NCBI GenBank assembly: GCA_027475525.1
Contig: JAMWFC010000017.1
Coordinates: 62,001-126,000 of the forward strand
DNA from: Macrolepiota albuminosa
Taxonomy: Eukaryota > Basidiomycota > Agaricomycetes > Agaricales > Agaricaceae
Direction of reading: 5' to 3'
DNA length: 64,000 bases
Made by a program: the position numbers and the translations under genes. Below the pieces are notes generated by a model. It was not told the DNA's origin and did not search any database. It saw only the letters and a list, made by a program, of their open reading frames with translations. Below are positions 11,389-25,955 of the stretch, piece after piece; positions within the stretch are counted from its first letter, which is position 1, and each line of letters begins with the position of its first letter.

Positions 11389-12059
11389 TGAGTTACCTCC
11401 ATAACATTTCGTCCCTCGTTTTATCCCTCTATGCATTCTTTTGCACTACCTTATTGTATGTGGTCGCGCCTCCCGTGGATTCCTTTCGCACTGAATCGAC
11501 TGTTTTGTAGCCCTGTATCATTCGCAACATTTGCGCTCTCTTACTCGCTATTTCATGGCGTGCAAATTTCCGTTATTGCGACTCTATTGTTATGGATAGT
11601 CTCAGGTCCAATGCATCATATAATTCTGATACCTCCATCATGTGAAAGTACCCCCATGGACTAGCAAGGCGCCACAGAACCCACGCCAAGTATCGATCAA
11701 TCGCTGAATTCAAGTTAGCTGAGGCTACGTGCTGTGCCGGCTAGCCTAGCGTGAGATGAGTGGCTTTAGAAGGACTGTTTCCAACTTCCCTTTTGAGACA
11801 TCAGTATAGCGGCAGTGCGCGGGATGCTAAACCTCGCATTCACCTCATAAATTTATTCGCTCGTAACCCACACTCCCATCTATGTAAGTACTTTACCACT
11901 CGAACAATCCGAACGACGCTGAGCACGCTTTACACGGAGAGCAAACAATGCCCACCCACCCTCCGCCGCTCCCACCGCAGCTGCTTCTGCGCACGGGGAC
12001 ACTCATCCAAATTGTATTCCCGTACTAGTTTAATATCTCACGTCCATGCCGCCTTGAGG
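11389..12059. other. Intergenic, no gene seen
   Basis: Only short ORFs without recognisable content. It contains the 3' flank of the F-box gene and distal upstream DNA of the CsbD-like gene. Confidence 0.5.
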
Positions 12060-12153
12060 TGACGTCATCACTTCTTGCAATCACATGTCATTTACTGTGG
12101 AAGGGACGTCATTACATGAAAATGCGTCATAGATATCTGCGCGAGTATATAAG
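12060..12153 (+). promoter_or_regulatory. CRE/bZIP-like sites and TATA box
   Basis: A perfect palindromic TGACGTCA at 12060-12067, a second GACGTCAT at 12105-12112 and a TATATAAG box at 12146-12153, about 77 bp before the ATG of the CsbD-like gene. TGACGTCA is the classic binding site of ATF/CREB-type bZIP factors, which in fungi mediate stress responses; regulation here is inferred. Confidence 0.55.
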
Positions 12154-12229
12154 ACATTCCCCAGGTAAACTACTCTTTACTCCGAACCAATACCCCCAGA
12201 TACCATCACTGCAATAATTGTACTTCACA

Positions 12230-12692
12230 ATGTCTTCCAACGGATCTCCCAAGTTCGTATTCGATTCTTTTCTGCTACTTAACGACTCAAGATTTGCCCA
12301 CAGTAAAACCACCGGACAGCTCCATTCGGTCAAAGGAACAGCTGTAGAGACTGCGAGTGAACCAGCGAAACCTCTTTTCTTGCATTACTTACATCTCTTC
12401 AGATCGGTAACCTCACGGGATCGACTTCGTGGAAGCAGTCCGGAAAGGAGGAACACGCCAAAGGCGAAGCAGAGTACAAAGCGGCTCAGGCCAAAGGCTA
12501 CGCTGAAGGTACCGTCGATCGCGTTGGTGGATATAAGGATTCTATTGTTGGCGCCGTTAGTGGCGACAAAGCCCAGCAGACTGCTGGTGAGAACCCTCAG
12601 TCCGCTGCTTGAATACAGTCTAATTCCTATTCATAGGAAACGTTCAACAGGAAAAGGGCAAGGCAGAGCAGAAAGCCAACACGGCCGCTTGA
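12230..12692 (+). CDS. CsbD-like stress-response protein
   Basis: A small hydrophilic protein of about 100 residues of the CsbD family (bacterial YjbJ/CsbD; general-stress-associated, exact role unknown). Exons 12230-12252, 12304-12352, 12403-12596 and 12637-12692 give MSSNGSPNKTTGQLHSVKG, then ETIGNLTGSTSWKQSGKEEH, AKGYAEGTVDRVGGYKDSIV, GDKAQQTAGNVQQEKGK and NTAA. The repeated Gly/Lys/Glu-rich pattern and the VKG/GNLTGS/KGEAE blocks are typical. The second intron must begin GCGAGT, a GC-AG intron, since the nearby GT would give an early stop. A TATA box and CRE-like sites upstream fit strong stress-inducible expression. Confidence 0.85.
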
Positions 12693-14863
12693 GTAGTTTG
12701 ATGCATTCCGTCAGTAGAGACATGTCAATCATTCGTTTGGGACATTAGTATTATCGTGTAATCAATTGTAAATAAAGGTTGTTACAATTCTGTGTTCATT
12801 AGTTTTGGTTTGAGCGTTTATGGGGGTGTGATCGTTGACCGGTGACCCATAAGAACTCGGAACGCGGAGTCAAAGCGTTGATGTAGAAAAATGATACTCG
12901 AGATTGCGACACTCATACTTTCCGTCGAATCTCAGATAATAAGTAGTTGTCAGAAATTAAACCGTCTGGATATATGAACAACTAAGTAAACGGGGTACAC
13001 AATACAGCAGGACCAGTGAGCTTGATCCGGAACTATCATATAGATACACATCAAGGTGCCAAGGCTAGAGGTAGTGCGATAACACCAGCGAGGGAGGTAG
13101 TTAACGCTCACTATTAAGGGTGGGAGAAGTCGATGATCAAACCGGTCACTGGAGAACGTGGCAGCGGTGCGGTGTCGCAAGTTGCCAGCGAAGTGTTAGT
13201 GAAGACACACATGTGGGTCAATATCGTGTCTAAAATGTCAGCAAGTCAACAAAAAACTGCTCTTACTATTTTGAGCATTTTCATGTACGAGCAAAGCAAT
13301 AAAAGCGGTATAGCAGTATGCTAGACAGGAGAGAGAATTACTCGTATCAGCAAAGATCTACAACAAGTCGGAAAAGTAGAGACTAGAAAAGAGAAATGCG
13401 ACGTCTGGAAGGGCGAGAAGTTAGAGGATGGTGAAAATTGCAAAAATTTGCGCTACTTTCTGGTTTTATCTTCAAAAAGTGTGCTAACGAAATCTCGTGT
13501 CCACCTCACAACGTCTGACTGCGCCACCCTCCCCCACTCTAACCTTTTGATGGGAAGTGACAGTGGAATGAATTGGCGGACCGCAGTAAATGGAGACATC
13601 ACTTACAAAGAGGGATTCCTTGACTAGACTTGACTATGCCATCCATGCTGAAAGAGAAAGGCACGACCGAAAACAAAAAAATAACGACTGCCGTCCAATA
13701 CGAACGTAAGGTAGCTCTCGACTTGCTCTTGAGTTGGTTCCAAGGTTCCAGCTTGGAGGGACCAAGAAATAAGCAGATCGTCGCGATTTCGAGACAAGAC
13801 TGAGCGACGACGCAAATTTCAAAAAAAAAATTGATTTCCTTTGACCAGACCCCACAAGGACGACAAAGGACAAAGCATTAATCCTAAGCGCGAAACTTGC
13901 CAGCGAATCAATCGTGACGAGGACCAGTACACAGTCATTCCTCGTGAGCTATCACAGAAAGAAAGAAATCATTGCTGCCCAGTAAAGAATGAATCATACA
14001 GAAATGTACATAGAGCATTGGACGCACAAGTATCGGGATATCGACTAACCAAAGATGTAGAATCGTGTAGACTGATCAGATGGTTACTGGTGATGGCGAT
14101 TGAACAACAATCATTCTTTACTTGCTTTACTTGAGACCTGCTGTCCGATTCCCGTAACGCCCGGATTATGACACAGACCGAATCCTTGGGTGTTGTTGCA
14201 GGATTCAGATGGATAAAAGTAGTATTTCTTGAACTCCAGCGACATCATGAGCAGAGACGATGAAAGGTGAGACTCGGGAGTATTTCCAGATTTCAGGAGA
14301 TCATCGTGAGGCTTTAGTACCATCCGACAGGCGCGGATTGGAACATTGCCGAAGCCAGAGACAGTAGATGGACGATAGAGACACAACTTGAAAAACGCTA
14401 TGGTTCAGCGCAAGCATGATTAGGTCAAAGTTGGAGTCTCAAAACACTTCAACTTTCAAGTGTTATATTGATCTACGGGTCAAATTCAAGGCGCCTTGAC
14501 GTAACAAAGCACGGAAAAAGATGAAGAAGCGTCAATGTAGAATTGCACACCACTGTAGAGATACTTATGTCAACTCGCCATGGTTGAGAATCCGCGACAA
14601 GCATTTTTTTCAGACTCCGAAGCTCACAACCCCCGCGAGGAGCAAACGTTTATTCAAATGACATTGCAGTTTAGGAGGGCACTCGACTAAGTTTGCTGGG
14701 ACCCATGACAAGTGTGAGCTCGCCAAGGTTACCACGCGGTACAAATCTATAGACTTGAAGGACTTTAAATACGGTCGAAATGACTGTGGTGACTGAACGG
14801 CGATGATGGAAAGAAAATAGTTTGTAGAAAGAGTGTCGATTAGCAGCCCAAGGGAAGTTCACT
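12693..14863. other. Long intergenic stretch, no supported gene
   Basis: About 2.2 kb with only short ORFs on both strands, none with a recognisable domain or credible splicing pattern. It includes the 3' ends of the CsbD-like gene and the TPP enzyme. No transposon ends were recognised. Confidence 0.45.
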
Positions 14864-17152
14864 TTATATAGATTCAATGATACAATCAACGACGGCGCAT
14901 CGATGTTCCTCGAGGACGATCTTGACAGCCTGTTCAATGACGCGATTCAAACCTTCCCTTCCGGTGTCAGCGCCAGCTCCAGCTCCAGCGGCACCGACGC
15001 TTTTGCCCCATGCCCAGCCAGCAGAAGCCGCGACCGCAATTTGCGAATAGTCTGGACAATCAGGACCGAAGCCAACGGTAAGTTTGTCGCCTGTCGCCTT
15101 ACTCCCGTGGCCATCAGGGTGAACTCCAAGCATGGAGAGCCTAGGAGACTGCGGGATCATCAGTAATGAGAAGCGAACACTTGGATATCTAAAGCATCTG
15201 ACCTTCCAACCACCATTGTTCAATATAATTGTAAGGAATGGCTGGAGTCATCATTTCAACCTCATGTCTGTGAGGCTTAGACCGACAGAGCTTACCGTCT
15301 TATACTTGCGCGCCATCCAGTACGCCGAACTTGGAATCCCAAACATATACGAGCCATCGCCGACAATCGCCACGATCAAATCGTATCCCTTCCCCTCCTC
15401 ATCCTTGACTTTTCCTCCAATGTGAGCACCAACAGCAGCGGCAAGAGCCCATCCCAACGATGACCCGCCTGAACTGATCACGCTACCGGAATCTTCAGGC
15501 CTCAAGTGCATCCACGTCGTCTGATAATTACTGATACTCTCGTTCAAGAACAACGTCCTAATCGCATGTCCGTCACTCGATGTTGCACGTTGGGTCACCT
15601 CCCGAAGTACTCCGATGATATTAGGGACAGTAATCGATGCCGCCGGTACATTACCCGCGCGGTCGACCTCGGGATACGCTGCCTCTGCCTCGTCCATCCG
15701 GCGCACCATCTCCTTATGGCGAACCTTGAGCGCCCTCCCGCGCATCACTACGTCCTGACTGACCGTCATCTCATTCAACGACCTTCCATGTTCGTCGCCG
15801 CTCTTCATGGCCTCCATAATCTCTTCGAGCGCGTGCTGCGCATCCGCACGACACACCATCTCCGCAGGGACATGCCAGAACCCGATGTTCATCGTCGTCT
15901 TGAGCGGGTCGCCCCCATCGAGGACGAACACGCGCGCGTCGGGCGACGGGGCGTTGTTCGCTGGGATCCAGGGGAGGTCGCAGTCGATGATGAGAATGGT
16001 GTCTGCCGCTGGAAGGTATGGGGTGTGCGTCCCCGGAGCGAGGAAGGAGCAACCTGTGAAGAATGGGTGCGAGAAGGGGAAGTTGACGGCGCTTGGGCAG
16101 GTGGAGACGACGGGTATGGAGAGTAATGTGGAAAGGTTGATGAGCGCGGGGACGGCGTTCTCGTTGCGTCCGAGGAAGGAGGTGATGATGAGGGGAATTT
16201 GTGAGGAGAGCAGGGCAGAGGCGATGTGCCATGCGGCTTGGGATAAGGTAAGGTGGGCTTGTCGTGGTAGTCTTGGGAGCTGACTGACCTGTTGGAGATA
16301 ACCCGTTTGGTTCTATCGCAGGCCAAAGCTGGTAGTCGAGGGGTCTTGAAGGTCTGGGAACTTCTTGTTCCATGACCTCCCGGCGAGCCCATAGATATAC
16401 AGGTCCCTTCGGATCGCTGGTCGCACTGTCAAACGAGGTGATCAGAATCTTTGTCAAGAAATATTGAGAAGGCTTACACTTGTAGAGCTCTGCCGATATA
16501 CTGCGCTACAGTCGAACCATCAGAAATTTGGGCCGAATACCGCATGTATTGGCGATTTATGGCGGACTGATCGGGTATGTCTTCTCTCATTGAGTGGGAA
16601 GAACTCTCATTCCAAGGAAATCAGTACCTTGTAGCCACATGATCCATTCATTTCTCCCTCCCTTGAGCTCCTTATTAGCGCTGAACGGAGCGGCTCCTGC
16701 ATAGATTAAGACAGGTGTTCTGCCACGATCAACGTTATGGATTGCTCCTGCGAGCGCCTAAACAACATTAAGCACCCGATCTATAATTGACAGACGAAAT
16801 CAACCGGAACACTCACTTGTGTCCCGACATCGACATGCACAATCACGGCAGCGGGCTTTCCCGTGACCTGTGCATATCCCTGGGCAGCACTCAAAGCAAC
16901 CATTTCATTAGGGCAGGTTACGATCTCTGGTTCCGTTTTCCCATCACCTTCAACGCGCTGCCGCTCTAGGTCCTCCAGAAGTGCAGGGTGGTCTGAGCCC
17001 CAGTTTACGAAAGCATGGGTGATCCCAGCATCTGCCAAAGACTTCAAAAATATTGAGGAAGTGGTATACATATCGGAGTGAGAATATGGAGAAAACCCCC
17101 TGGGCAATCGCTTAGGGCCTTTAGTCATCATGGACACCCAAATATATGGCAA
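14864..17152 (-). CDS. Thiamine diphosphate-dependent enzyme (acetolactate synthase-like)
   Basis: Member of the ThDP enzyme superfamily (acetolactate synthase, benzoylformate or oxalyl-CoA decarboxylase-like), acting on 2-keto acids or acyl-CoAs. The N-terminal pyrimidine-binding domain has AGITHAFVNWGSDHP and the cofactor-activating Glu in CPNEMVALSAAQGYAQ. The central domain reads LINLSTLLSIPVVSTCPSA. The C-terminal pyrophosphate domain has SSGGSSLGWALAAAVGA, then the metal/ThDP motif GDGSYMFGIPSSAYW continuing to NNGGWK. It ends AVVDCIIESI, with stop at 14866-14864. Several short introns split it. Start 17152 is the ORF limit; Met-Met at about 17131 is an alternative. The exact substrate cannot be assigned. 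It is divergent from the dienelactone hydrolase gene, sharing about 720 bp of upstream DNA. Confidence 0.85.
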
Positions 17153-17875
17153 ACGATCTTGACAATGTCATCCCGATGAATAATGTAGTGTGAATAATGC
17201 ACTAAATCTGAAAGATACACATGAAGATCGCTGAGAATTTGTGCCAAGTTAGAATTATGAGAGAAAGGAGTGTACTTGGCAATTCTTACTCACGTCCTGT
17301 GTTGTTGACGCCAAAACGCGAGAACGCCTGCCCTAAGTTTCACGTGATCGCTGTTTGACAAATGACAACAGCTGCATCAAGTCGTTCCCTCTGTATTTGC
17401 ATTCCATACATGACAGGAGTCTACAACAATATCGGTAAATGTTGGACGTGGAACCTCAGGCTGTGCTCAAGGCTGTCCACTTATCATCGATGTGATGGAG
17501 TGGTGATGAAGTGTCCTTTTCCCATATACACTTGATGGTTACTTGATGGACACATATGCATGTTATTAAAGCTTTTAAGTCGTAAAAATACGCGAGTTAT
17601 AACGTCTCTGGAGTCGAAGCAAGTGATGACGTAAGGCAGAATTAAATCACGTACGTAATTCCTTCATGACTCACTGTTCGCTGCCAGCGAGTAAAACACT
17701 CACAGTGATCTTGTAATTTTTGTATCTTGGGAACCTTGCTCTGTATAGACCCGGTCTTATTTTTGGACAGGTATGACGTGAAACACCGCCCGCATCTTGT
17801 TGAGCGTCCTTTTCTGTCCATAAATCTCGCAATACCGTCGCTGGCTGATCCCCCTTATTCTTCCTATTACTTACC
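17153..17875. promoter_or_regulatory. Shared divergent upstream region
   Basis: Lies between the starts of the minus-strand ThDP enzyme and the plus-strand dienelactone hydrolase. A TGATGACGTAA (CRE-like) site sits near 17625. No coding sequence is seen; a bidirectional regulatory role is inferred. Confidence 0.35.
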
Positions 17876-19002
17876 ATGAGCTGTTGTGCCGGGTATGCGA
17901 CCTTGGACCACCCTCGATGTGAGCCTGCCGGGTACATCAGCACGCACGGCGCCTACTATTCTCCGTCGCCCAATATCGACGCCAAGGACGAACATTCTGA
18001 GCGAGCAATCCTGCTCCTGACGGACGACCCACTTGAGAACTCTCGCATCATGGCCGACAACCTAGCCATGCGACTTGATTGCGATGTTTGGGTGCCTGAT
18101 TACTTCCAAGGTAACGCCACATGTGAGCTTTGTTTGTGCTTTTGAGTTCGCCCTGACACATAGTGACAGGACCACCGTTGAACGTGTACCCTCATCGTTG
18201 TCTGCGACGTGCGCAAAGCGTCAATTTGGCCGCGTACGAGTGGATAAGAACTAAACTCCGCCGGATACCGTTGTTGATAAAAAATCGGCCTGCCGTAGTT
18301 GACGCGAGACTGTCAAAAGTGCATCATTAACACTCATCTTGAGATTGCTTATTGAAAGCTACCCAGTTCCTGAAAGCACTCCAGGACGAGAAAGATTATA
18401 TGAAGATCGGTGCTGTTGGGTAAGTCATTTCATTGGCCCGAGATAATGACCCATCCATCATTTGAACCATGCGATAAGTTACTGCTCAGGTGGTTCCACG
18501 GCCATACGGTTAGCGTCCACGGATTGGATTCAAAGTGTAGTCGTTTGCCATCCTCGCAACTTCAAGCTGCCGGAGGTTCAAGCGATAAAGGTGTGTTTAT
18601 TCTGCGTCAGGGATCACGATGACTTTCAGATCTCAAAGGTTAACTGTTAGATTCCCTCTGCATGGATATGTGCCGAAGGTATGCGTTTACTTCCAAAGTA
18701 GTCGCACACAACGCTGTACGTGCGTCTCCCCAGACGACAAATTCTTCTCTCGGTCTTTACGGCGAAAGACCGAGGCAAAAATACGACGTAGGAAAAACGT
18801 CGAATACGAATTTAGGGACTACACAGGTCGGCGATTCTTGTTTTTTTTTATTATTTCTTCCTCTATCTGATGTTGCTACCCTTTAGGTACTTCACATGGA
18901 TTCGCCTGCAGTCCAGACTTGATGGTGACAGAGATGAAAGAAGCTTACGAAGCGGCCTTTGAACAGACTGTTCGATGGTTTTTGAAGACCTTGCCGGTTT
19001 AG
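17876..19002 (+). CDS. Dienelactone hydrolase family protein
   Basis: Alpha/beta hydrolase of the DLH family, which opens dienelactones in aromatic catabolism or acts on related esters. Joined exons read MSCCAGYATLDHPRCEPAG, then NLAMRLDCDVWVPDYFQG, IPLLIKNRPAVVDARLSK and KIGAVGYCSGGSTAIRLAS (nucleophile Cys in GYCSGG), followed by VVVCHPRNFKLPEVQAIK, IPSAWICAEDD (catalytic Asp) and YTGTSHGFAC (catalytic His). It ends EAAFEQTVRWFLKTLPV. Six short GT-AG introns are needed and the triad Cys-Asp-His is complete. Compared with what I recall of the family, the segment after the first strand (LLLTDDPLENSR) looks slightly shortened. It is transcribed away from the ThDP enzyme gene. Confidence 0.88.
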
Positions 19003-20000
19003 TCCACATGATGCTAAAATACGATTTAGATGAATTTATCCCACTTGTATTATTAATAATTGAAGACGCATTTTAAATCATGGTATGATATCGTCAATTC
19101 AACGATTTTCAGGGTTTCCTAGTGCATCATGGTAGCTGCCTGCCATGGAAATTTCTTGGATATGGGTGTGATAACTTTCTTGGACTGAAAGAGTACTTAT
19201 CCTCAGTCTCTAGTCCGTCTTCATTTCAACCCTGATTACGTCTCATCCCTCAACAAAAGTACGACCAAGCGCAAGGTAGCACGCATGGAAACCGTACGTA
19301 CCTCCTCGCTGGGTACTCACATTTGACCATACCTCTTAACTCCATTGCCCTTGGGCACGAGTCCAAGTATGGGACGTGGTCGCCTTCGTGTGAGGGTGTG
19401 AGGGTGTTTGTCAGGATCTTAAGTTAGGCATCAGTCATCGGCAAAGCGCCATACCCTTTTACAAACAAGGAACCCTTTTTTCGAAGGAGTCGCTCGCCAT
19501 CAGATTCCTCTGATAGCCAAGCAACTCGTAAGGCACCAGCCAGGGATAATCAGTACTGAATCATAAAATCGAGCCAACTCCTGTACTCTGGGTAACGTGG
19601 GATGCTAGGTTCGACTGTGACGTAACTATCTTGAGTAAATATATTGATCGTGGACATCAGCATTACATTAAGGTATATGGGTCAAGCTCAACTTTGCACG
19701 CTGTCCAGGGAATGACTGAGTAACAAAGTATAATCGACATGAGCGCGAACGTCTCTCAATCAGGCAGTGCAAATACTCGCAGACTCTCAGAGATACTACA
19801 GAGAGAGATCCATGAATGAGGTATATAGTGAAGCAGTACGGTTGCCCTCCAGGACCAGGTCAAACTTTCAGCTAAAATTAAGCGGATCAATCATATATCA
19901 CGCAAGAAGTTGAGCCCATCCACCGTTTTGAGGGGTGGCTGGGCTATCTGGCGCCCCGTTACGTTCGAAATGAGCATTATACCTGTAACCCACCAGTGAC
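19003..20000. other. Intergenic, no gene seen
   Basis: No supported ORF. The stretch precedes the repeated promoter array of the integrase-core gene. Confidence 0.5.
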
Positions 20001-20420
20001 TTACACATAATTCAGCATGGCAGTCTCTACAGGGTTCTAACGCATGATATCACTTGTGTGTGATTCAGCATGGCAGTCCCAACATGTTTCTAACGCATGG
20101 CATTACTCGTGTGTGAGTATACTTCATTAAATGTTGTGTTGCTTATTATGAGATGCTTTAAATAGGTAACAGATTGAACAAATGTGCCAGCTCCAGTCTT
20201 CTTATCAATGTTCGACTCTCACAAACGTAATTTAGCATGGCAGTCCCTACAGATTTCTAACGCATGGCATTACTCATGTTTGATTCAGCATGGCGGTCCC
20301 ATACACGTTTCTAATGCACGGCATTACTCATGTGTGAGTTTATTTCATTAAATGCCGTGTTGCTTATTGTAAGACCCTTTAAATAGGCAACAGATTGAAA
20401 GCACCAGTCTTCCTGCAATG
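20001..20420 (+). repeat. Tandemly duplicated promoter with nested 53-bp repeats
   Basis: Two copies of about 220 bp start near 20001 and 20221. Each contains two 53-bp subrepeats (starting 20011, 20064, 20231 and 20284) built on CAGCATGG and CTAACGCATGGCATTACTC, followed by an identical CTTTAAATAGG box (20156 and 20377) and an ATG (20208 and 20418). Only the second ATG leads into the integrase-core gene. Confidence 0.85.
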
Positions 20421-21969
20421 TCCGACTCCCGCAATCACAACCCCACAGGCAAAAATCAGCACGGTATCAAAGGTGAGCTTCTTCAATTGAGAGCTCATTT
20501 TATCTCAGTCTCTCTGATGATTACGAGCAGTAAAGAAGGACGATCCGCAACTCATTGCTGCACTAAAGGAGTACCATGAGCAACTGATGGACTCAAATGA
20601 TGAAATTGCTCGTCACCTTGCTAAAGATCACGGAATTCATTTAAGGTACGTCACCGATTTAAGACTGGTGGTTACATTCAGTTAACAAATGCCTATAACC
20701 AGTGCAAGTTCTGTCAAACGTGCTCGTAGTCATAATGGCTTCGTGGGAGGTGCAACAAACCTGAAGAACAAGACTGAACAGGAAGCAGAACAGCTTGTTT
20801 TAGAACAACTTGACCTTGATACAACTGGTCATGCGGGACCACGTAGTATCCGCCACCGCATTGCATCACGCAAAAGCGAACATTTACCTCGTGCTTTCGT
20901 ACACAAGACTATGAAGATGCACAATCCTGAAGGTTTCGAGAAGCGAAATCCATCAGCACAAAAGACTGTTCGACATTCCAAGGTACCACCAGTAGGAATT
21001 CATGAGCGTTGGTCGTGTGATGGACATGACAAGCTTTACAAGATCGGCTTTCCAATTTACGGTTTTGTGGATGGAGCAACCGGACTTTGGCTCTTTGCTG
21101 ATATTGCTCCAAGCAACTGTCACAATTTAATCATTGGCTACCTATTTCTTTGCTGTGTTGAAGAGTATGGTGGTATGTTGTCCCTGATTTTGTTCTATTG
21201 GGCTACTGTCATGACTTTTTTTTTTGCTTAGGCATTCCTCTCCAACTGTGTACCAATTGTGGTTCTGAGACGACTCTTCTTGATGGTCTTCAAAATGCCT
21301 TACGGTCAGTTTTATTTTCTAAAATTACTAGAATACAGTACGACACATGCTAATTGTACTCACGGTAGCGAAATATTCTCCTCAAATATGGAAGTAAATG
21401 AACTTTCTGCCCATATTTACCTTCAAAGCGTCCAAAATATTGTTGTGGAGCGACCTTGGGGACATCTGCAACTCGACTGGGGAAGGAATGCAGCTGACAT
21501 GTTTGAACAAGGAAAAATTGAGGGATGGTACAATGAGAACAACGTGAATCAGCAGTAAGTCGTGGCCTTGGCCTGTAATAGAAGTCTATTAATCACTATA
21601 TTTTTTAGAGAGCTGTGTCGATGGCTTTGGGCTAAGCTCATTCGGAAGACTCTCAAACAGTTTATGAAAGAGAAGAATGGATTTAAGTCACGTAAAGATC
21701 CTACAAAGGCTGGTCCATCTGGAATGTCTCGCAATACGGCATTCAAATTCCCAGAAAAATGGGGTGGTAAGGACTGCCTTCTTCCGGTGGATGTTAACGT
21801 CATCCGTGAAATAAAGAAAGAGATGGGTGGAGATCAGCTACTTGCGTTTTCAACTCCGGAGTTTGCAAAATCCGCCGAGGCAGCTTATGAGAGTCTCAAT
21901 GTTCAAGACTTGACGTTTGAGAATGTTTGGCCTGTCTTCAGAGATCTATATCCTCTTGTGTTTCCATGA
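20418..21969 (+). CDS. Integrase-core-domain protein (rve-like), possible domesticated or decayed transposase
   Basis: Belongs to an integrase-core family that I recall as common in mushroom genomes. Exons separated by short GT-AG introns give MSDSRNHNPTGK, then KKDDPQLIAALKEYHEQL, an HTH-like N-terminal part, and the catalytic-core region HERWSCDGHDKLYKIGFPIY (first acidic residue in CDGHDK), GFVDGATGLWLFADI, EYGGIPLQLCTNCGSE. It continues with SAHIYLQSVQNIVVERPWGH, LQLDWGRNAADMFEQGK and VDVNVIREIKKEMGGDQLL. Relatives, as I remember them, have Asp in TTDCGSE; here it is Asn. That would remove a catalytic acid. The ORF is otherwise intact over about 430 residues. No terminal inverted repeats were found. 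Confidence 0.7.
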
Positions 21970-22641
21970 GTTTCTCGTCGTGTAGATGGATTTTATGACA
22001 TATGTTCGTATTTTGTTTGACCTACTATTTGTCTACAATTTAGTATATACAAGCTGCTGCCAGTGAGCGTATGAGTGAATTAAGCATTCGAGTTCTTCCA
22101 CTCAGATGGCTGCTTGCAAGATCTGTTCATTTGCCTTTTCACGTTTAGACAAGGAAATCTGCCCCCATCAGCTCGTTGCGACGTCTTTGACAGCTGCTCG
22201 ATCGGAAGTTTGGCTTGCCCGGTCGAAAGTTTGACCTTGTCCTGGAGGGCAACCGTAAGCAGGAAGCTAATCTCAGACCATGGTTCGACCAGAATGGGTT
22301 ATCATGCGGACATTTACAATGAAGCAATAGGAGGCTGATAACCATATAACTTAAAAGTTAGAAGTACCGAAGAGCAGGGCTCGAATGGCGTAATCTTTCA
22401 AGAGACAAACTGACAACAGAGATTCTCGTTCATGCTTCGCAGAGATAATGTTTTTTTTTTCTAGGTTTTCAAAGATTGCGGGAGATCATCCCCACAAGCG
22501 TAGCCTTGGTCCTGTCAAAACTTCAAGCGAGTGATATCGCAAACAAAAGTGTCGCGATGTGTGTCACGCCGTCAGGTTTTAAAGACATTCTGATAAGGGT
22601 ACATAGATATCGCTGAAACATCGTGCATAATGATGTATGCC
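21970..22641. other. Intergenic, no gene seen
   Basis: Convergent 3' flanks of the integrase-core gene and the AAA ATPase gene. Contains a short T tract near 22450 and no recognisable gene. Confidence 0.5.
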
Positions 22642-25618
<2,977 letters not shown>

Positions 25619-25955
25619 GCCTGTTGATAAAGTGTTGTATTGTAACGTAGTATCTATCCTGTCAGAGCTTCACAATCTTAGGCTTCCACGTCCGTCGTCA
25701 ACTCGATAAGGTAGATCACCTCTACGAACCTGCAAGGAACCAGGAGATTTACTGTTTCCGAATTGATAATGTTATACAGCGTAGAGAATATGATTTCTCC
25801 CAGAGCAGATACAACGAAGGAGTAAGATATTTATAGTCCAAAAATAATTTCTGTGAAAACACGATTTTCAATGAGCGCGCTCGTTTCTCAAAAGGAAATG
25901 TCACGCCGTGACCAGCATACTTCATCCACGTGTCCTGTTAGGTAGGTATTCACGG

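Noticed and set aside
15506..16457. Long ORFs overlapping the ThDP enzyme on both strands
   Set aside because: Shadows of the GC-rich minus-strand coding sequence; the conserved protein is in one frame only.
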